Source: UKL13-2 sp044346745
GTDB taxonomy: Bacteria > Pseudomonadota > Gammaproteobacteria > Burkholderiales > Usitatibacteraceae
Length of the DNA stretch: 18,856 nucleotides
Direction: 5' to 3'
NCBI GenBank assembly: GCA_044346745.1
Contig: JBIIYQ010000056.1
Coordinates: 1-18,856 of the forward strand
Shown: piece by piece, positions 6,566 to 15,123 of the stretch
Position numbering within the stretch: the stretch's first letter is position 1
Layout: each line of letters starts with the position of its first letter
Notes under the pieces: generated by a model
Seen by the model: the letters and a program-made list of their open reading frames with translations, nothing else
What the model was told of the DNA's origin: nothing
The model's database searches: none
Position numbers and translations under genes: made by a program

Positions 6566-8191
6566 TCAGCGTCCCATGTCGAGTAAGGTTTGAAACAGTG
6601 TCTGTGCCGTTGCGACCACCTTAGCGGAAGCTTGGTAGGCCTGCTGGTATCGAATCAACTTAGCCGCTTCCTCATCGAGATTCACGCCCGAAACTGAGGA
6701 CTGTTCAACGCGCGCCTGTGTCAATAACTTGTCGGCGATGGATGCACTGATCTCCAAACCCTGCGTGGTCGTACCGACCCGCGCGGAGATCTCACCAAAT
6801 GCCTGCGAGAACGTTAGCCCGCCGAGGGTGGCCTGCGCGGCGACAGCGGCCAGCGCAAGCGCATTTCGATTGTCGCCGCTTGCATTGGACAAGCCGAAGG
6901 CTAGCGTGCGCGGATCGGTGAAAGCAAGCTTGATTCCCGCCGCAGCGTTGCGAACGGGCTGCAATTGAAAACTATCTCCCGCCAACGGTATGCCTGTGAG
7001 CGTTATGGCGATACCGTCCAGCGTGACAGGCATCACAGCCGCAGTGGATTTTGCGCCATCCTGCAAACGTGTGATGGTGTACTGGCTGCCGTCGTAATCG
7101 ATGCGGTAATCACTCGGCTTCAGGTCGGACGCAGTGGCGACACTCACGCTGACCGCACCAGTGCCGGTATTAAGTGAACTCGGAAAGGCAACCGGTGCCG
7201 GAAGTGTAAACAATGGCAGCCCGGCAGTACCGCTCATGTTTGTGCCGGCGGCATGAATCGCGTTGAAGGTATTGGCGACCGCCGTTGCGAGACGACCCAA
7301 CTCATTTTTGGCGTCAACCAGATTGATGTCGCGAAACTTCATCTGCCCGGCGAGTGCCCCGCCATTCAAGCTTGTCGCAGTCAGCTGCAAGTTGCTCGTG
7401 ACGGCACCGTAGGTGGAACTTAAGCCCACCAATTGTTTCTGCGGATCGGCCGGATCAAAACTGATCGACATCGATGCCGGAGTATTGCCAATTACCAGCG
7501 CCGCGCCGCTGGATAGAAAGATGTTCAGGCTGCCGTCCGATTGCTCCAAGGTTGAAACACCAACCTGTGTGTTAAGCTGTCTTAGGACTTCGTCGCGCTG
7601 GTCTAACAGGTCATTCGGCGTCTGCCCACTGCCCTGCGCGAGCGAAATCGCGTCATTCAAGCGGCCAATCTTTTGTGCCAGCGAGTTGATCTGTGTGAGG
7701 GTAGCGCGAATGCCAAGGTCGACGTTTCTGCCCTGTTCATCGAGTTGTGACGACGCTTGGTTCAAGCGTGTCGCCAACTGCTGCCCGGCAGATATCACTG
7801 CCGCCCGTGATGCCATATCGCCTGGTCGCGATGAGGCTTGCGTCAGGCTGGAGAAAAAGTTGTCCAATGCATTGCCCACCCCCACGTCGTCTGCGGCAAA
7901 CAACTTATCAACCGCCCGCATCAGGCTTGACTGTGTCGCGGCCTCGGAGGACTGTGCCTGGGTGAACTGCACTTGACTATTCACCTGTGCATCAAATGCG
8001 CGGCGCACGGTTTCGACAGCAACGCCGCGTCCGACAAACCCGCCGCCGGAAAATTGTCCCGGCATGGTGGTCTGCACAGTATTCTGCCGCGAGTAACCCG
8101 GCGTATTGACGTTCGCGATGTTGTTACTGGTCGCGTTGATGGCCGCATACGCCGCAGCCAACCCGGAAGTACCGACGCCTAGTAGTGACAT
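6566..8191 (-). CDS. flgK: Flagellar hook-associated protein FlgK
   Basis: A 541-residue axial protein that forms the first hook-filament junction zone. The N-terminus carries the rod/hook motif, SNNIANVNTPGYSRQ at about 23-37. The C-terminus has the matching signature SGVNLDEEAAKLIRYQQAYQ followed by a terminal amphipathic helix ending QTLLDMGR. The central part is the variable outer domain. The size is close to the common 540-650 range. It starts at ATG 8191 with only a modest AGG-type site upstream and lies 15 bases after flgJ, so translation may be coupled. No separate sigma-28 promoter for flgKL was found in the end of flgJ. Confidence 0.97.
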   Translation of the reverse strand: MSLLGVGTSGLAAAYAAINATSNNIANVNTPGYSRQNTVQTTMPGQFSGGGFVGRGVAVETVRRAFDAQVNSQVQFTQAQSSEAATQSSLMRAVDKLFAADDVGVGNALDNFFSSLTQASSRPGDMASRAAVISAGQQLATRLNQASSQLDEQGRNVDLGIRATLTQINSLAQKIGRLNDAISLAQGSGQTPNDLLDQRDEVLRQLNTQVGVSTLEQSDGSLNIFLSSGAALVIGNTPASMSISFDPADPQKQLVGLSSTYGAVTSNLQLTATSLNGGALAGQMKFRDINLVDAKNELGRLATAVANTFNAIHAAGTNMSGTAGLPLFTLPAPVAFPSSLNTGTGAVSVSVATASDLKPSDYRIDYDGSQYTITRLQDGAKSTAAVMPVTLDGIAITLTGIPLAGDSFQLQPVRNAAAGIKLAFTDPRTLAFGLSNASGDNRNALALAAVAAQATLGGLTFSQAFGEISARVGTTTQGLEISASIADKLLTQARVEQSSVSGVNLDEEAAKLIRYQQAYQASAKVVATAQTLFQTLLDMGR

Positions 8192-8206
8192 TGGAGCCTA
8201 CCGCGC

Positions 8207-9307
8207 TTACGCCTGATTCCAGCCGGTCGCAGGGGCGTCTGCCCTAGTTCTGGCAATGGCAATCACGTGGTTAATGGTGCGCGATAGTTTTTCAGCGTAA
8301 CGCGGATCGGTTGCGTAACCAGCGCGCTGTAGTGATGTGGCAAACCCTTCAACCGAGCCGCTATTGCTCGCGACCGCGCTGTAACGCGGACTCTTGGTAA
8401 TCAGCGCGGCGTAGTCCTTAAAACTCTCCGCGTATGATGAATAGGCGCGGAACTTCTGGACGGACTGGCGCGGTATGCCGTTGACGTATTCGGTGGTCGT
8501 CACACTGACCGTGCGGCCAGTCCAGTTAGTCCCCGCCTTAATGCCGAATAAGTTGTGGCTGGTCGAGCCGTCAGGATTGCGAATTTCACGTTTACCCCAC
8601 CCTGACTCCAACGCGGCTTGCCCCAACATAAACTTTGCCGGAATACCAGTTGTACTTGCTGCCTCGTTGGCGTGCGCCTTCATCCTGTCAAAGAACGCTG
8701 TAGTTTTGTCGGCAACCCTCTCCAACGTCTCGGTGATCTTCTTCGCAGCCTGCCCGCCCCTCTCAACCGTCGCCGTTTGTACGCGTCCAGCGTCTGCCAC
8801 CGTTGGGGGGAGTTGACGCATCTGTAACAGCTTGTTCATTCCGTTGTTTTCAGCAAAACGCACTGCAATTGATCTCCCCTGGCTAGGCGACAACTCTTGC
8901 GGCCTCCCTTTGTTTGCGGCGCGCACTGAGATTGCGCTGGACGCATCAATTGACGGTGCCTCCGCCGCCTTTGCTCCTGTGGTCGACCTTGCATCCTTTG
9001 CCGCGCCAACACCACCGAGTTGACGCGCGATGACGTCTGCGAGTCCGGTGCCACGTGCAGCCATCTTCTGCGCGAACTGCTGATCGAGCATTCCCGTATA
9101 CGTATCCCCGGCGCTCGAATTCATCATACCTTCTCTGGGCGATGCATCACGCATCGACTTCATAAGCATATTCATAAACAGCACTTCAAATTGTTTCGCC
9201 GTCTCCTTGATCGCGCCGCTTTGCTGTGATGCGGCGGAGCGCTTGAGATCGCCGAGCGATCTAGCGTCAAAGGACAAAGACTGGTCGTTTGCGATCAAAT
9301 TTTTCAT
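8207..9307 (-). CDS. flgJ: Two-domain FlgJ: rod-cap scaffold and peptidoglycan hydrolase
   Basis: A 366-residue protein of the two-domain type found in beta- and gammaproteobacteria. Residues about 30-100 form the rod-binding domain (AKQFEVLFMNMLMKSMRDAS). A Ser/Ala-rich linker of about 90 residues follows. Residues about 198-355 are a glucosaminidase-type peptidoglycan hydrolase domain, with the putative catalytic glutamate E234 in QAALESGWGK and downstream HNLFGIKAG and TEYVNG motifs. FlgJ is exported to the periplasm, assists rod assembly and opens the cell wall for the rod. It starts 22 bases after flgI, with no clear Shine-Dalgarno sequence, so coupling to the upstream gene is likely. 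Confidence 0.96.
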   Translation of the reverse strand: MKNLIANDQSLSFDARSLGDLKRSAASQQSGAIKETAKQFEVLFMNMLMKSMRDASPREGMMNSSAGDTYTGMLDQQFAQKMAARGTGLADVIARQLGGVGAAKDARSTTGAKAAEAPSIDASSAISVRAANKGRPQELSPSQGRSIAVRFAENNGMNKLLQMRQLPPTVADAGRVQTATVERGGQAAKKITETLERVADKTTAFFDRMKAHANEAASTTGIPAKFMLGQAALESGWGKREIRNPDGSTSHNLFGIKAGTNWTGRTVSVTTTEYVNGIPRQSVQKFRAYSSYAESFKDYAALITKSPRYSAVASNSGSVEGFATSLQRAGYATDPRYAEKLSRTINHVIAIARTRADAPATGWNQA

Positions 9308-9329
9308 ATAGAAGGATGTCTTCGCAGAA

Positions 9330-10457
9330 TCAAATAACTTCGATCTCGGCCTTCAGTGAGCCCGCCGACTTCATTGCCTGCAGAATCGCCAGCAAGTCTT
9401 GGGGTGTAACACCGATCAAGTTAAGCGCTTTGACCACATCCGCCAGTTTCGCGCCGCCATCGAGTAACAGCAGCTGCCCCGGCTCCTGCTTGACGGTAAT
9501 ATCGCTTTTCTCCGTTGTCACTGTTTCACCACGGCTAAATGGCGCGGGCTGACTGACCTGCGGCGTTGAGTTGATGGTGACGGAAAGATTGCCGTGGGAA
9601 ACCGCGCACGGCTCGAGTGTCACCATACGATTCATGACAACAGAACCGGTGCGGGCGTTGATGACAATTCGCGCCGGAGGCAACACGCTTTCCACTTCTA
9701 AATTCTCTAGGTCCGCCATAAACGCAACACGATCATTCGCGTTTTGCGGAAACTTGACCTGAATCAAGCGGCCGTCAATGGGAGAGGCAGTGCCAGGCCC
9801 CATGCGTCGATTTACGGCTTCCGCCGTTTTGGTCGCGGTTGAAAAATCTGCGGTGTTTAGTTCGATATGCAACCACTGTGAGGTTGCAAACGGCGACGCC
9901 ACTGCGCGTTCAACGGTGGCACCACCGGGAATTCGACCGGCATTTAGTTGGTTGATTTGCACCTTGCTGTTGCCAGACGATGCGCCAGCACCAGCTATGA
10001 TCACATTGCCCTGTGCCATCGCGTAGATCTGGCCGTCCGCCCCTTTTAATGGTGCCAACAACAACGTTCCGCCCCGCAAAGATTTCGCATTACCTAGGGA
10101 CGATACCGTCACATCAATCTGTTGCCCAGCTTTCGCAAATGGCTGCAAACTTGCCGTCAGCATTACTGCGGCGACATTGCGGAGTTGTAAGTTCGTCCCA
10201 GGCGGCAGCTGCACACCCAGCTGCGACAGCATGTTGGTCAAGCTCTGGACGGTAAACGGCGTTTGCGTCGTCTGGTCGCCTGATCCGTCGAGTCCTACCA
10301 CCAAACCGTAGCCAATCAGCTGATTGCTACGTACACCCTGTACGGTCGAAATATCCTTAATGCGCTCCGCCTGAGCAGAATTCATCTTGGCACTAATCAG
10401 CGCTAACATCAGCACTGTCACCAGCATCGATCTCATCAATTTTTGTGGCGTTAACAT
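9330..10457 (-). CDS. flgI: Flagellar P-ring protein FlgI
   Basis: A periplasmic protein of 375 residues that forms the P ring around the rod in the peptidoglycan layer. I chose ATG 10457: it gives a standard Sec signal peptide (basic MLTPQKLMR, hydrophobic core, cleavage after SAQA). A TTG nine bases upstream, directly abutting the flgH stop, is possible but less likely. The mature start, ERIKDISTVQGVRSNQLIGYG followed by GLDGSGDQT, is the classic FlgI opening, and the end (NLIGVTPQDLLAILQAMKSAGSLKAE) is also diagnostic. No strong ribosome binding site is visible at either start, so it is probably translated by coupling to flgH. Confidence 0.97.
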   Translation of the reverse strand: MLTPQKLMRSMLVTVLMLALISAKMNSAQAERIKDISTVQGVRSNQLIGYGLVVGLDGSGDQTTQTPFTVQSLTNMLSQLGVQLPPGTNLQLRNVAAVMLTASLQPFAKAGQQIDVTVSSLGNAKSLRGGTLLLAPLKGADGQIYAMAQGNVIIAGAGASSGNSKVQINQLNAGRIPGGATVERAVASPFATSQWLHIELNTADFSTATKTAEAVNRRMGPGTASPIDGRLIQVKFPQNANDRVAFMADLENLEVESVLPPARIVINARTGSVVMNRMVTLEPCAVSHGNLSVTINSTPQVSQPAPFSRGETVTTEKSDITVKQEPGQLLLLDGGAKLADVVKALNLIGVTPQDLLAILQAMKSAGSLKAEIEVI

Positions 10458-10466
10458 CGTGAACAA

Positions 10467-11225
10467 TCAGAAAGGAAAGGCATTTAGGAAGAAGCGCTGC
10501 AACCATCCCATACGCTGCGCCTCGTCGATGTAGCCCTTGCCACGATATTCCAACCGCGCGTCGGCTACTTGCGACGACTGAACCACGTTGCCAGCCTGGA
10601 TGGTCAGTGGGTTTACCACACCGGAAAAACGGATAGTTTCGGTATTGTGGTTGATGCCGATTTGTTTTTCCCCGGCCACAACCAGATTTCCGTTCGGCAA
10701 TACGCTTACCACTGTCACCGTCAGCGTACCGGTAAACGTATTGTCGTTCGCCGTCTCACCTTTACCTTCAAAGGTGTTGGCCCCATTTGCGGCAAGTTGT
10801 GCGCCAAGGAATGACTTCCCAGGTAGACCCGCAAGGGTCGGGACTGCGGCCTTGGTATCGGACGTCTTGGCGGAACTCGACTTTGAGGAGCGCGATGCGC
10901 TGGTTTTCTCCACAATGGCCAGCGTAAGAATGTCGCCCACGCGTCCGGGCTTTTGATCTTCAAACAGGGGACGCTGTGCATTGGCAGCTTGGAAAATGGC
11001 ACCATTGACTAATGGCATCGGGATTTCTTGGCGGGGTGCCGAGGTGGTGGGCATGATGATTTCAACGCGCGGCTCAATATGGGAGCAACCCGTCACCAAT
11101 GATGAGAACACGAGAAAAAACATCAACACAATTGCAGCGCGCACTAATGAACGCCAGAAGCTAAACAACTCAGATTCTGGGTATTGGTGTTGAGGTTTGG
11201 GTTGCTGCGAAGGGATGGTTTGCAT
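10467..11225 (-). CDS. flgH: Flagellar L-ring lipoprotein FlgH
   Basis: A 252-residue outer-membrane lipoprotein forming the L ring. The lipobox LVTGC puts the lipidated cysteine at residue 47. The hydrophobic segment before it (about 29-44) is preceded by about 28 residues rich in Gln, Pro and Glu, which is long for a type II signal peptide. The start is nevertheless supported by AGAGGA 9 bases before ATG 11225. Family motifs include FEDQKPGRVGDILTL near residue 90 and GEKQIGINHNTETIRFSGVVNP in the second half, with RMGWLQRFFLNAFPF at the end. It abuts flgI and is separated from flgG by a 361-bp gene-free gap, so it may begin its own transcript. Confidence 0.96.
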   Translation of the reverse strand: MQTIPSQQPKPQHQYPESELFSFWRSLVRAAIVLMFFLVFSSLVTGCSHIEPRVEIIMPTTSAPRQEIPMPLVNGAIFQAANAQRPLFEDQKPGRVGDILTLAIVEKTSASRSSKSSSAKTSDTKAAVPTLAGLPGKSFLGAQLAANGANTFEGKGETANDNTFTGTLTVTVVSVLPNGNLVVAGEKQIGINHNTETIRFSGVVNPLTIQAGNVVQSSQVADARLEYRGKGYIDEAQRMGWLQRFFLNAFPF

Positions 11226-11463
11226 TGCGGGTTTCCTCTCACGAGACTCCCGTTACTTTAGCGAGAGGGGGCACTTGGCAAGGGCGGATAAGCAGGATTA
11301 AATGGCGCTGATTCGTGGCTTTGCCGGAGAGGGTGAAGAAACATGAACAAAGTGCGGGCTAATGGAACGCTAAAGGCCACGCAAATGCGCAAAGATGTGA
11401 GACAAACAGCGGCAAACCGCGCCGTAATCCTGAGGGACTAACCAGCGAAGGCAACTAGGGAAG

Positions 11464-11507
11464 ATCCCCCTCAATCCCCCTTTTTCCAAAGAGGGATCCA
11501 GGGAGAT
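11464..11507. repeat. Nested palindromic repeat in the flgG-flgH gap
   Basis: The outer arms ATCCCCCT (11464-11471) and AGGGAGAT (11500-11507) enclose a second palindrome of type TCCCCCTTT...AAAGAGGGA. Similar CCCCCTTT/AAAGGGGG elements are scattered in many bacterial genomes, so this is likely a dispersed repeat. It lies in the middle of the gap and has no flanking T-run. Confidence 0.5.
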
Positions 11508-11537
11508 GTTTAGGGACTCACCAGGCACAACGTGATG

Positions 11538-11574
11538 CTAACGCCAGTAACCTACAGCCAGTCACCAGCGTTAG
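11538..11574 (-). other. Stem-loop directly downstream of flgG
   Basis: Read on the minus strand, CTAACGCTGGTGAC pairs with GTTACTGGCGTTAG over 14 positions, several as G-U wobble, around a 9-base loop. It begins 12 bases after the flgG stop. No T-run follows, so it may protect the 3' end of the flgB-G transcript or cause only partial termination. The outer sequences GGCA (11524-11527) and TGCC (11575-11578) could extend the structure. Confidence 0.5.
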
Positions 11575-11586
11575 TGCCGCGCAAAA

Positions 11587-12369
11587 TTACAGCTGAGAAA
11601 GTCGCTGCAACATTTCGTCTGATGTCTTGATGGCTTTGGAGTTGATTTCATAAGCGCGCTGGGTCTGAATCATTGAAACGAGCTCTTCGACGACGTTTAC
11701 GTTCGACGTCTCTACATAACCCTGACTAAGCGTGCCGTGGCCGCTAACGCCGGGGTTGGCGGTATTCGGAGTACCCGAAGATGCAGTTTCAGTAAACAAG
11801 TTCTGCCCAACCGCCGATAGGCCCGCCGCATTTACGAAATTGGCCAACTGAATCGTGCCGACTTGGGTGGACGCGGCACTACTAGGCAGGGTTACGGAGA
11901 CAGTGCCGTCTTGCGCGATCGTCACCGATTGAGCAGTCGGCGGGATGGTCATCGCGGGAATCAGCGGGTATCCGTTTGAAGTCACCAATTGTCCCTGGGC
12001 ATCGAGTCGAAACGACCCGTCGCGAGTATAGCCAGTGGTGCCGTCCGGCATCTGTACTTGAAAGAAGCCACCGCCATTGATGGCCATATCGAGATTGTTA
12101 CCAGTCTGCTGCAAGTTGCCCTGTGTGAAAACACGAGAGGTGGCCACGGGGCGAACACCGGTTCCCAGCTGAAGCCCGGTTGGCAAATTTGTCTGTTGCG
12201 ATGACTGCGCACCTGGCTGCCGAATATTTTGATAAAGCAGATCTTCAAACACCGCCTTGGATCGCTTGAACCCAGCTGTGTTGACGTTCGCTAGGTTATT
12301 TGAGAGCACATCCATCTGGGTTTGTTGAGCGTCAAGCCCGGTTTTTGAAATCCATAGTGATCTGATCAT
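11587..12369 (-). CDS. flgG: Flagellar distal rod protein FlgG
   Basis: A 260-residue axial protein that forms the distal rod; 260 is the usual length. The N-terminus MIRSLWISKTGLDAQQTQMD leads into the rod motif LSNNLANVNTAGFKR at about 22-36. The conserved NNLDMAINGGGFFQV and GYTRDGSF blocks follow, and the C-terminal helix carries ETSNVNVVEELVSMIQTQRAYE. It has no Sec signal and is exported by the flagellar type III system. AGGAGA lies just before ATG 12369. It starts 14 bases after flgF, and a stem-loop follows its stop. Confidence 0.97.
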   Translation of the reverse strand: MIRSLWISKTGLDAQQTQMDVLSNNLANVNTAGFKRSKAVFEDLLYQNIRQPGAQSSQQTNLPTGLQLGTGVRPVATSRVFTQGNLQQTGNNLDMAINGGGFFQVQMPDGTTGYTRDGSFRLDAQGQLVTSNGYPLIPAMTIPPTAQSVTIAQDGTVSVTLPSSAASTQVGTIQLANFVNAAGLSAVGQNLFTETASSGTPNTANPGVSGHGTLSQGYVETSNVNVVEELVSMIQTQRAYEINSKAIKTSDEMLQRLSQL

Positions 12370-12383
12370 GAGGTTCTCCTACG

Positions 12384-13130
12384 CTAGCCGTTTGGCTGCA
12401 ATAATTTTGCAGAATCGCGAGAATTGGCCTCTGAGCTTGATATCGTCTTCATGGTCAATTCATATTGACGCGAAAGTGCAATCATGCCCACCATGGTTTC
12501 AACGACGTTGACGTTTGAGGCTTCAATCGATCCACGCGCAACTCGGACGTTCGGGTCCGAGTCGGCAGTGCCGCCTCCAATCACGCGAAACAACCCATCT
12601 AGATCCTTTGCAAGGGTCTCCGTCGGCGGATTCACCAACTTGATACGTCCAAGGGTATTGCCGTTTTTGGAGTTACCGGCGACAAAGGCGCTCACCGTAC
12701 CGTCACGACCGATTTCAATCTTCGCGTTTTCCGGAACTGTAATGGGTCCACCATCACCGAGCACTGACAAGCCAGAACGGGTACGAAGAATGCCATCACC
12801 ACCAACGTCGAAACCGCCATTGCGCGTGTAGCCTTCACGACCATCGCGGCCCTGCACCGCGATGAAACCGTCACCGTCAACCGCAATGTCCAGATCACGT
12901 CCCGTCGCCTCTATGGCACCGTGCCGAAAGTCTGCGCCTGGCGTGGTTGAAGCAACGCTGATGCGAGAATCCAGATTGCTAACATTTCCTTGCAATGGTA
13001 CCGCACGCATCGCATCAAGATCCGCGCGAAAACCAGGCGTGGAGGCATTCGCTAGGTTGTTTGCCAATGTTTCTTGCCGCACCATCAGCTGTCGTGCTCC
13101 CGCCATTGCGGTATAAATCATTCGGTCCAT
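12384..13130 (-). CDS. flgF: Flagellar proximal rod protein FlgF
   Basis: A 248-residue rod protein. The start at ATG 13130 gives the family N-terminus MDRMIYTAMAGARQLM and leaves 8 bases to the AAGGAG site; an ATG two codons earlier (13136) would be only 2 bases from that site. The rod motif ETLANNLANASTPGFRADLD, the DLDIAVDGDGFIAVQ block with GYTRNGGF, and the C-terminal EASNVNVVETMVGMIALSRQYE are all present. It lies 48 bases after flgE and 14 before flgG, in the standard operon order. Confidence 0.96.
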   Translation of the reverse strand: MDRMIYTAMAGARQLMVRQETLANNLANASTPGFRADLDAMRAVPLQGNVSNLDSRISVASTTPGADFRHGAIEATGRDLDIAVDGDGFIAVQGRDGREGYTRNGGFDVGGDGILRTRSGLSVLGDGGPITVPENAKIEIGRDGTVSAFVAGNSKNGNTLGRIKLVNPPTETLAKDLDGLFRVIGGGTADSDPNVRVARGSIEASNVNVVETMVGMIALSRQYELTMKTISSSEANSRDSAKLLQPNG

Positions 13131-13178
13131 TGGCATCTCTCCTTACTTAACTTCTTCTATCCAGCGGCGTTTTTTCGA

Positions 13179-14402
13179 TTAGCGCAGATTCACGAGTGTT
13201 TGCAATACTTGGTCTTGGGTCTTGATGGTCTGTGCGTTTGCTTGGTAGTTTCTTTGTGCAGTAATCATGTTGACCAATTCTGCAGTCAGATCCACGTTGG
13301 ACTCTTCCACGGCACCTGACTGCAACATGCCGAGGTTAGTCGAGCCAGGTGTGCCAACTAACGGTACACCGGAGGTTGACGACTCAACCCATTGGTTACC
13401 ACCCGTCGGCGATAGGCCTTGGAGATTAGCAAACGATACCAAGGCAATCTGGCCCTGCACCTGTGATTGGCCATTTGAATAACGTCCCGTGATTACGCCA
13501 CCGTTGTCAACTGCGAGCCCGATCAACTTGCCTGCGGCATAGCCGTCTTGATTTGCTGCACTAACACCAAACGCGCTACCAAATTGCGTCGTACCGGCGA
13601 AGTCAACCGGAATACTCGCCGGGAAAGTCGCGCCGTTGTTAGCAGTCAAGGCCACATTGAACGGTAGGCTCGAGGCAGTTGCGTCGAGACTGCCATCCGC
13701 CTTAAATACCAGTCTTCCGACTGTACCAGCACCGACTTTCGTACCATCAAGGGTGGCATAGACATCCCAAGTATTTGCCGTTGCGGTCTTGACCAAATAG
13801 GTCGACAACGCGTGTGCGTTGCCTTGGCTATCGTATACGTTTAGCGAAGTGGCGCAAGTGTAAGTGGCCGCGTCAGTCGGTGAAAAGGAACCGGTTGGTG
13901 CGGACTTGCGCGAGTCGAGGTTCATCACTAGGCTTATCTCCGACGTCAGCTTTGGCGCAATGTCGGAGGCAGAAATTCTCAGATCGGCCGGCGCACCGGT
14001 TGTTAGTTTGCCGGTCGCATCTACCGGGAAGCCGCTCAACCTTGCGCCGTTGCCCGTGACAACGTACCCACTCTTGTCAATTTGGAACTGGCCGTTCCGT
14101 GTGTACGCAATTGAGCCATTGTTCGATACTCGGAACAAGCCGCCGCCGTTAACTGCTATATCCAGCGGGTTGTTGGTGGTAGAGATGTTACCCTGCGAAA
14201 ATTGTTGCGCGACGTTGGTGGTCGTCACCCCAAGACCGATCATTGTACGTTCTGCTGTCGCAAGCGTATTCGCATAAAGATCCGCAAATTCAGCGCGCGC
14301 TTGTTTAAAGCCGATGGTGTTTGCGTTCGCGACGTTGTTGCCAATGACGTCCAAGTTTCGAGCAGCTGCATTAAGACCTGATAATCCTTGTTGAAAGCTC
14401 AT
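13179..14402 (-). CDS. flgE: Flagellar hook protein FlgE
   Basis: The main hook subunit, 407 residues, close to the E. coli length. It opens with MSFQQGLSGLNAAARNLDVI and the motif GNNVANANTIGFKQA. DIAVNGGGLFRV and IAYTRNGQFQIDKSGYVV mark the inner domain, the Thr/Ser/Ala-rich middle is the outer variable part, and the C-terminal helix has EESNVDLTAELVNMITAQRNYQ. About a hundred copies form the universal joint between rod and filament, exported by the type III system and assembled under the FlgD cap. GGAG lies 6 bases before ATG 14402. Confidence 0.97.
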   Translation of the reverse strand: MSFQQGLSGLNAAARNLDVIGNNVANANTIGFKQARAEFADLYANTLATAERTMIGLGVTTTNVAQQFSQGNISTTNNPLDIAVNGGGLFRVSNNGSIAYTRNGQFQIDKSGYVVTGNGARLSGFPVDATGKLTTGAPADLRISASDIAPKLTSEISLVMNLDSRKSAPTGSFSPTDAATYTCATSLNVYDSQGNAHALSTYLVKTATANTWDVYATLDGTKVGAGTVGRLVFKADGSLDATASSLPFNVALTANNGATFPASIPVDFAGTTQFGSAFGVSAANQDGYAAGKLIGLAVDNGGVITGRYSNGQSQVQGQIALVSFANLQGLSPTGGNQWVESSTSGVPLVGTPGSTNLGMLQSGAVEESNVDLTAELVNMITAQRNYQANAQTIKTQDQVLQTLVNLR

Positions 14403-14461
14403 GATTTTCTCCGAGAGAGATGGAATACGGAAAGAATGAAATTTGAAATGTTGGGAGTTAA

Positions 14462-15112
14462 CTAGAGAATAGTCCGAATTGCATCCATCGTTACGGTCGA
14501 GCCGCCTGCAAGATTCAGACGCGGTCCCGAGGCGTTTGGTATAACACCGCTGATTCGATCAGCGGTGAAGGTGTTCAGATTGCCGGCTCGCCCGGCGGTA
14601 ACGGCGGAAACGGTGAAGGTGTACTTGCCGGGCACTGTAGTTCCTGAATCCGTTGCGCCGGTCCAGATGAAGGTTTGCACGCCGGGTTTGTTTGTCTGCG
14701 GAATGGTGGCGATGACTGCACCTTGTGCGTTACGCACCTCGACATTTACGTTGGAAACACCTTCTGGGACTTCAAAGCCGCCGCGCGCGGCATTCTGGCC
14801 ATCGATCATTAAGGTATTTCCATCGATCATGACGTCCTTGCCGGCAAGCGCTCCCGCTTGCATGACTTGAATTTGATTAAGCATCGCGCCCATGGTGCCA
14901 TTGAGTTTGTCGATTCCCTGCACCGTGCTGATTTGCGCCATCTGGCTGGTCACTTGGGCGTTGTCGAGCGGATTCAGCGGGTCTTGGTTCTTGAGCTGTG
15001 CAACCAGTAGCGTCAGGAACCGGTCGCCGGAATCGCCGGTGCCAGATTTGCCAGCAGCCGTATTGGCAGATGTGCCAGAGGATTTGGAAATCGTCGCAAG
15101 ATCAATCGACAT
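14462..15112 (-). CDS. flgD: Flagellar hook-assembly scaffold (hook cap) FlgD
   Basis: A 216-residue protein that caps the growing hook and is removed when the hook is complete. The conserved N-terminal block, DRFLTLLVAQLKNQDPLNPL, is at about 30-49, followed by QVTSQMAQISTVQGIDKLN. The second half is the FlgD Ig-like and Tudor-like region, with VQTFIWTGATDSGTTVPGKY. A Ser/Thr/Gly-rich N-terminal tail of about 28 residues is normal in this family. AGGA lies 8 bases before ATG 15112. It follows flgC by 11 bases and precedes flgE by 59. Confidence 0.96.
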   Translation of the reverse strand: MSIDLATISKSSGTSANTAAGKSGTGDSGDRFLTLLVAQLKNQDPLNPLDNAQVTSQMAQISTVQGIDKLNGTMGAMLNQIQVMQAGALAGKDVMIDGNTLMIDGQNAARGGFEVPEGVSNVNVEVRNAQGAVIATIPQTNKPGVQTFIWTGATDSGTTVPGKYTFTVSAVTAGRAGNLNTFTADRISGVIPNASGPRLNLAGGSTVTMDAIRTIL

Positions 15113-15123
15113 GTGACTCTTCC

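Larger units (their letters stand above)
11226..11586. other. Hairpin-rich gap between flgG and flgH
   Basis: About 360 bases without a clear gene, in a cluster where other gaps are 60 bases or less. It holds a 14-bp hairpin just behind flgG and a nested palindrome in its middle, both given separately. A 32-codon plus-strand ORF (11343-11441, MNKVRANGTL...) has a purine-rich GGAGAGGG upstream but runs against all neighbours and is not recognisable. On the minus strand I see TAAAG at about 11254-11258, but no GCCGATAA-type -10 follows, and no convincing sigma-70 or sigma-54 promoter for flgH. Confidence 0.5.

Noticed and set aside
7413..7976. 187-codon plus-strand ORF opposite flgK
   Set aside because: It lies wholly antisense to a clearly conserved flgK frame and has no recognisable domain; it is a shadow of flgK codon use.
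11343..11441. 32-codon plus-strand ORF in the flgG-flgH gap as a gene
   Set aside because: It is short, unrecognised and opposite to all neighbours; noted only within the gap description.
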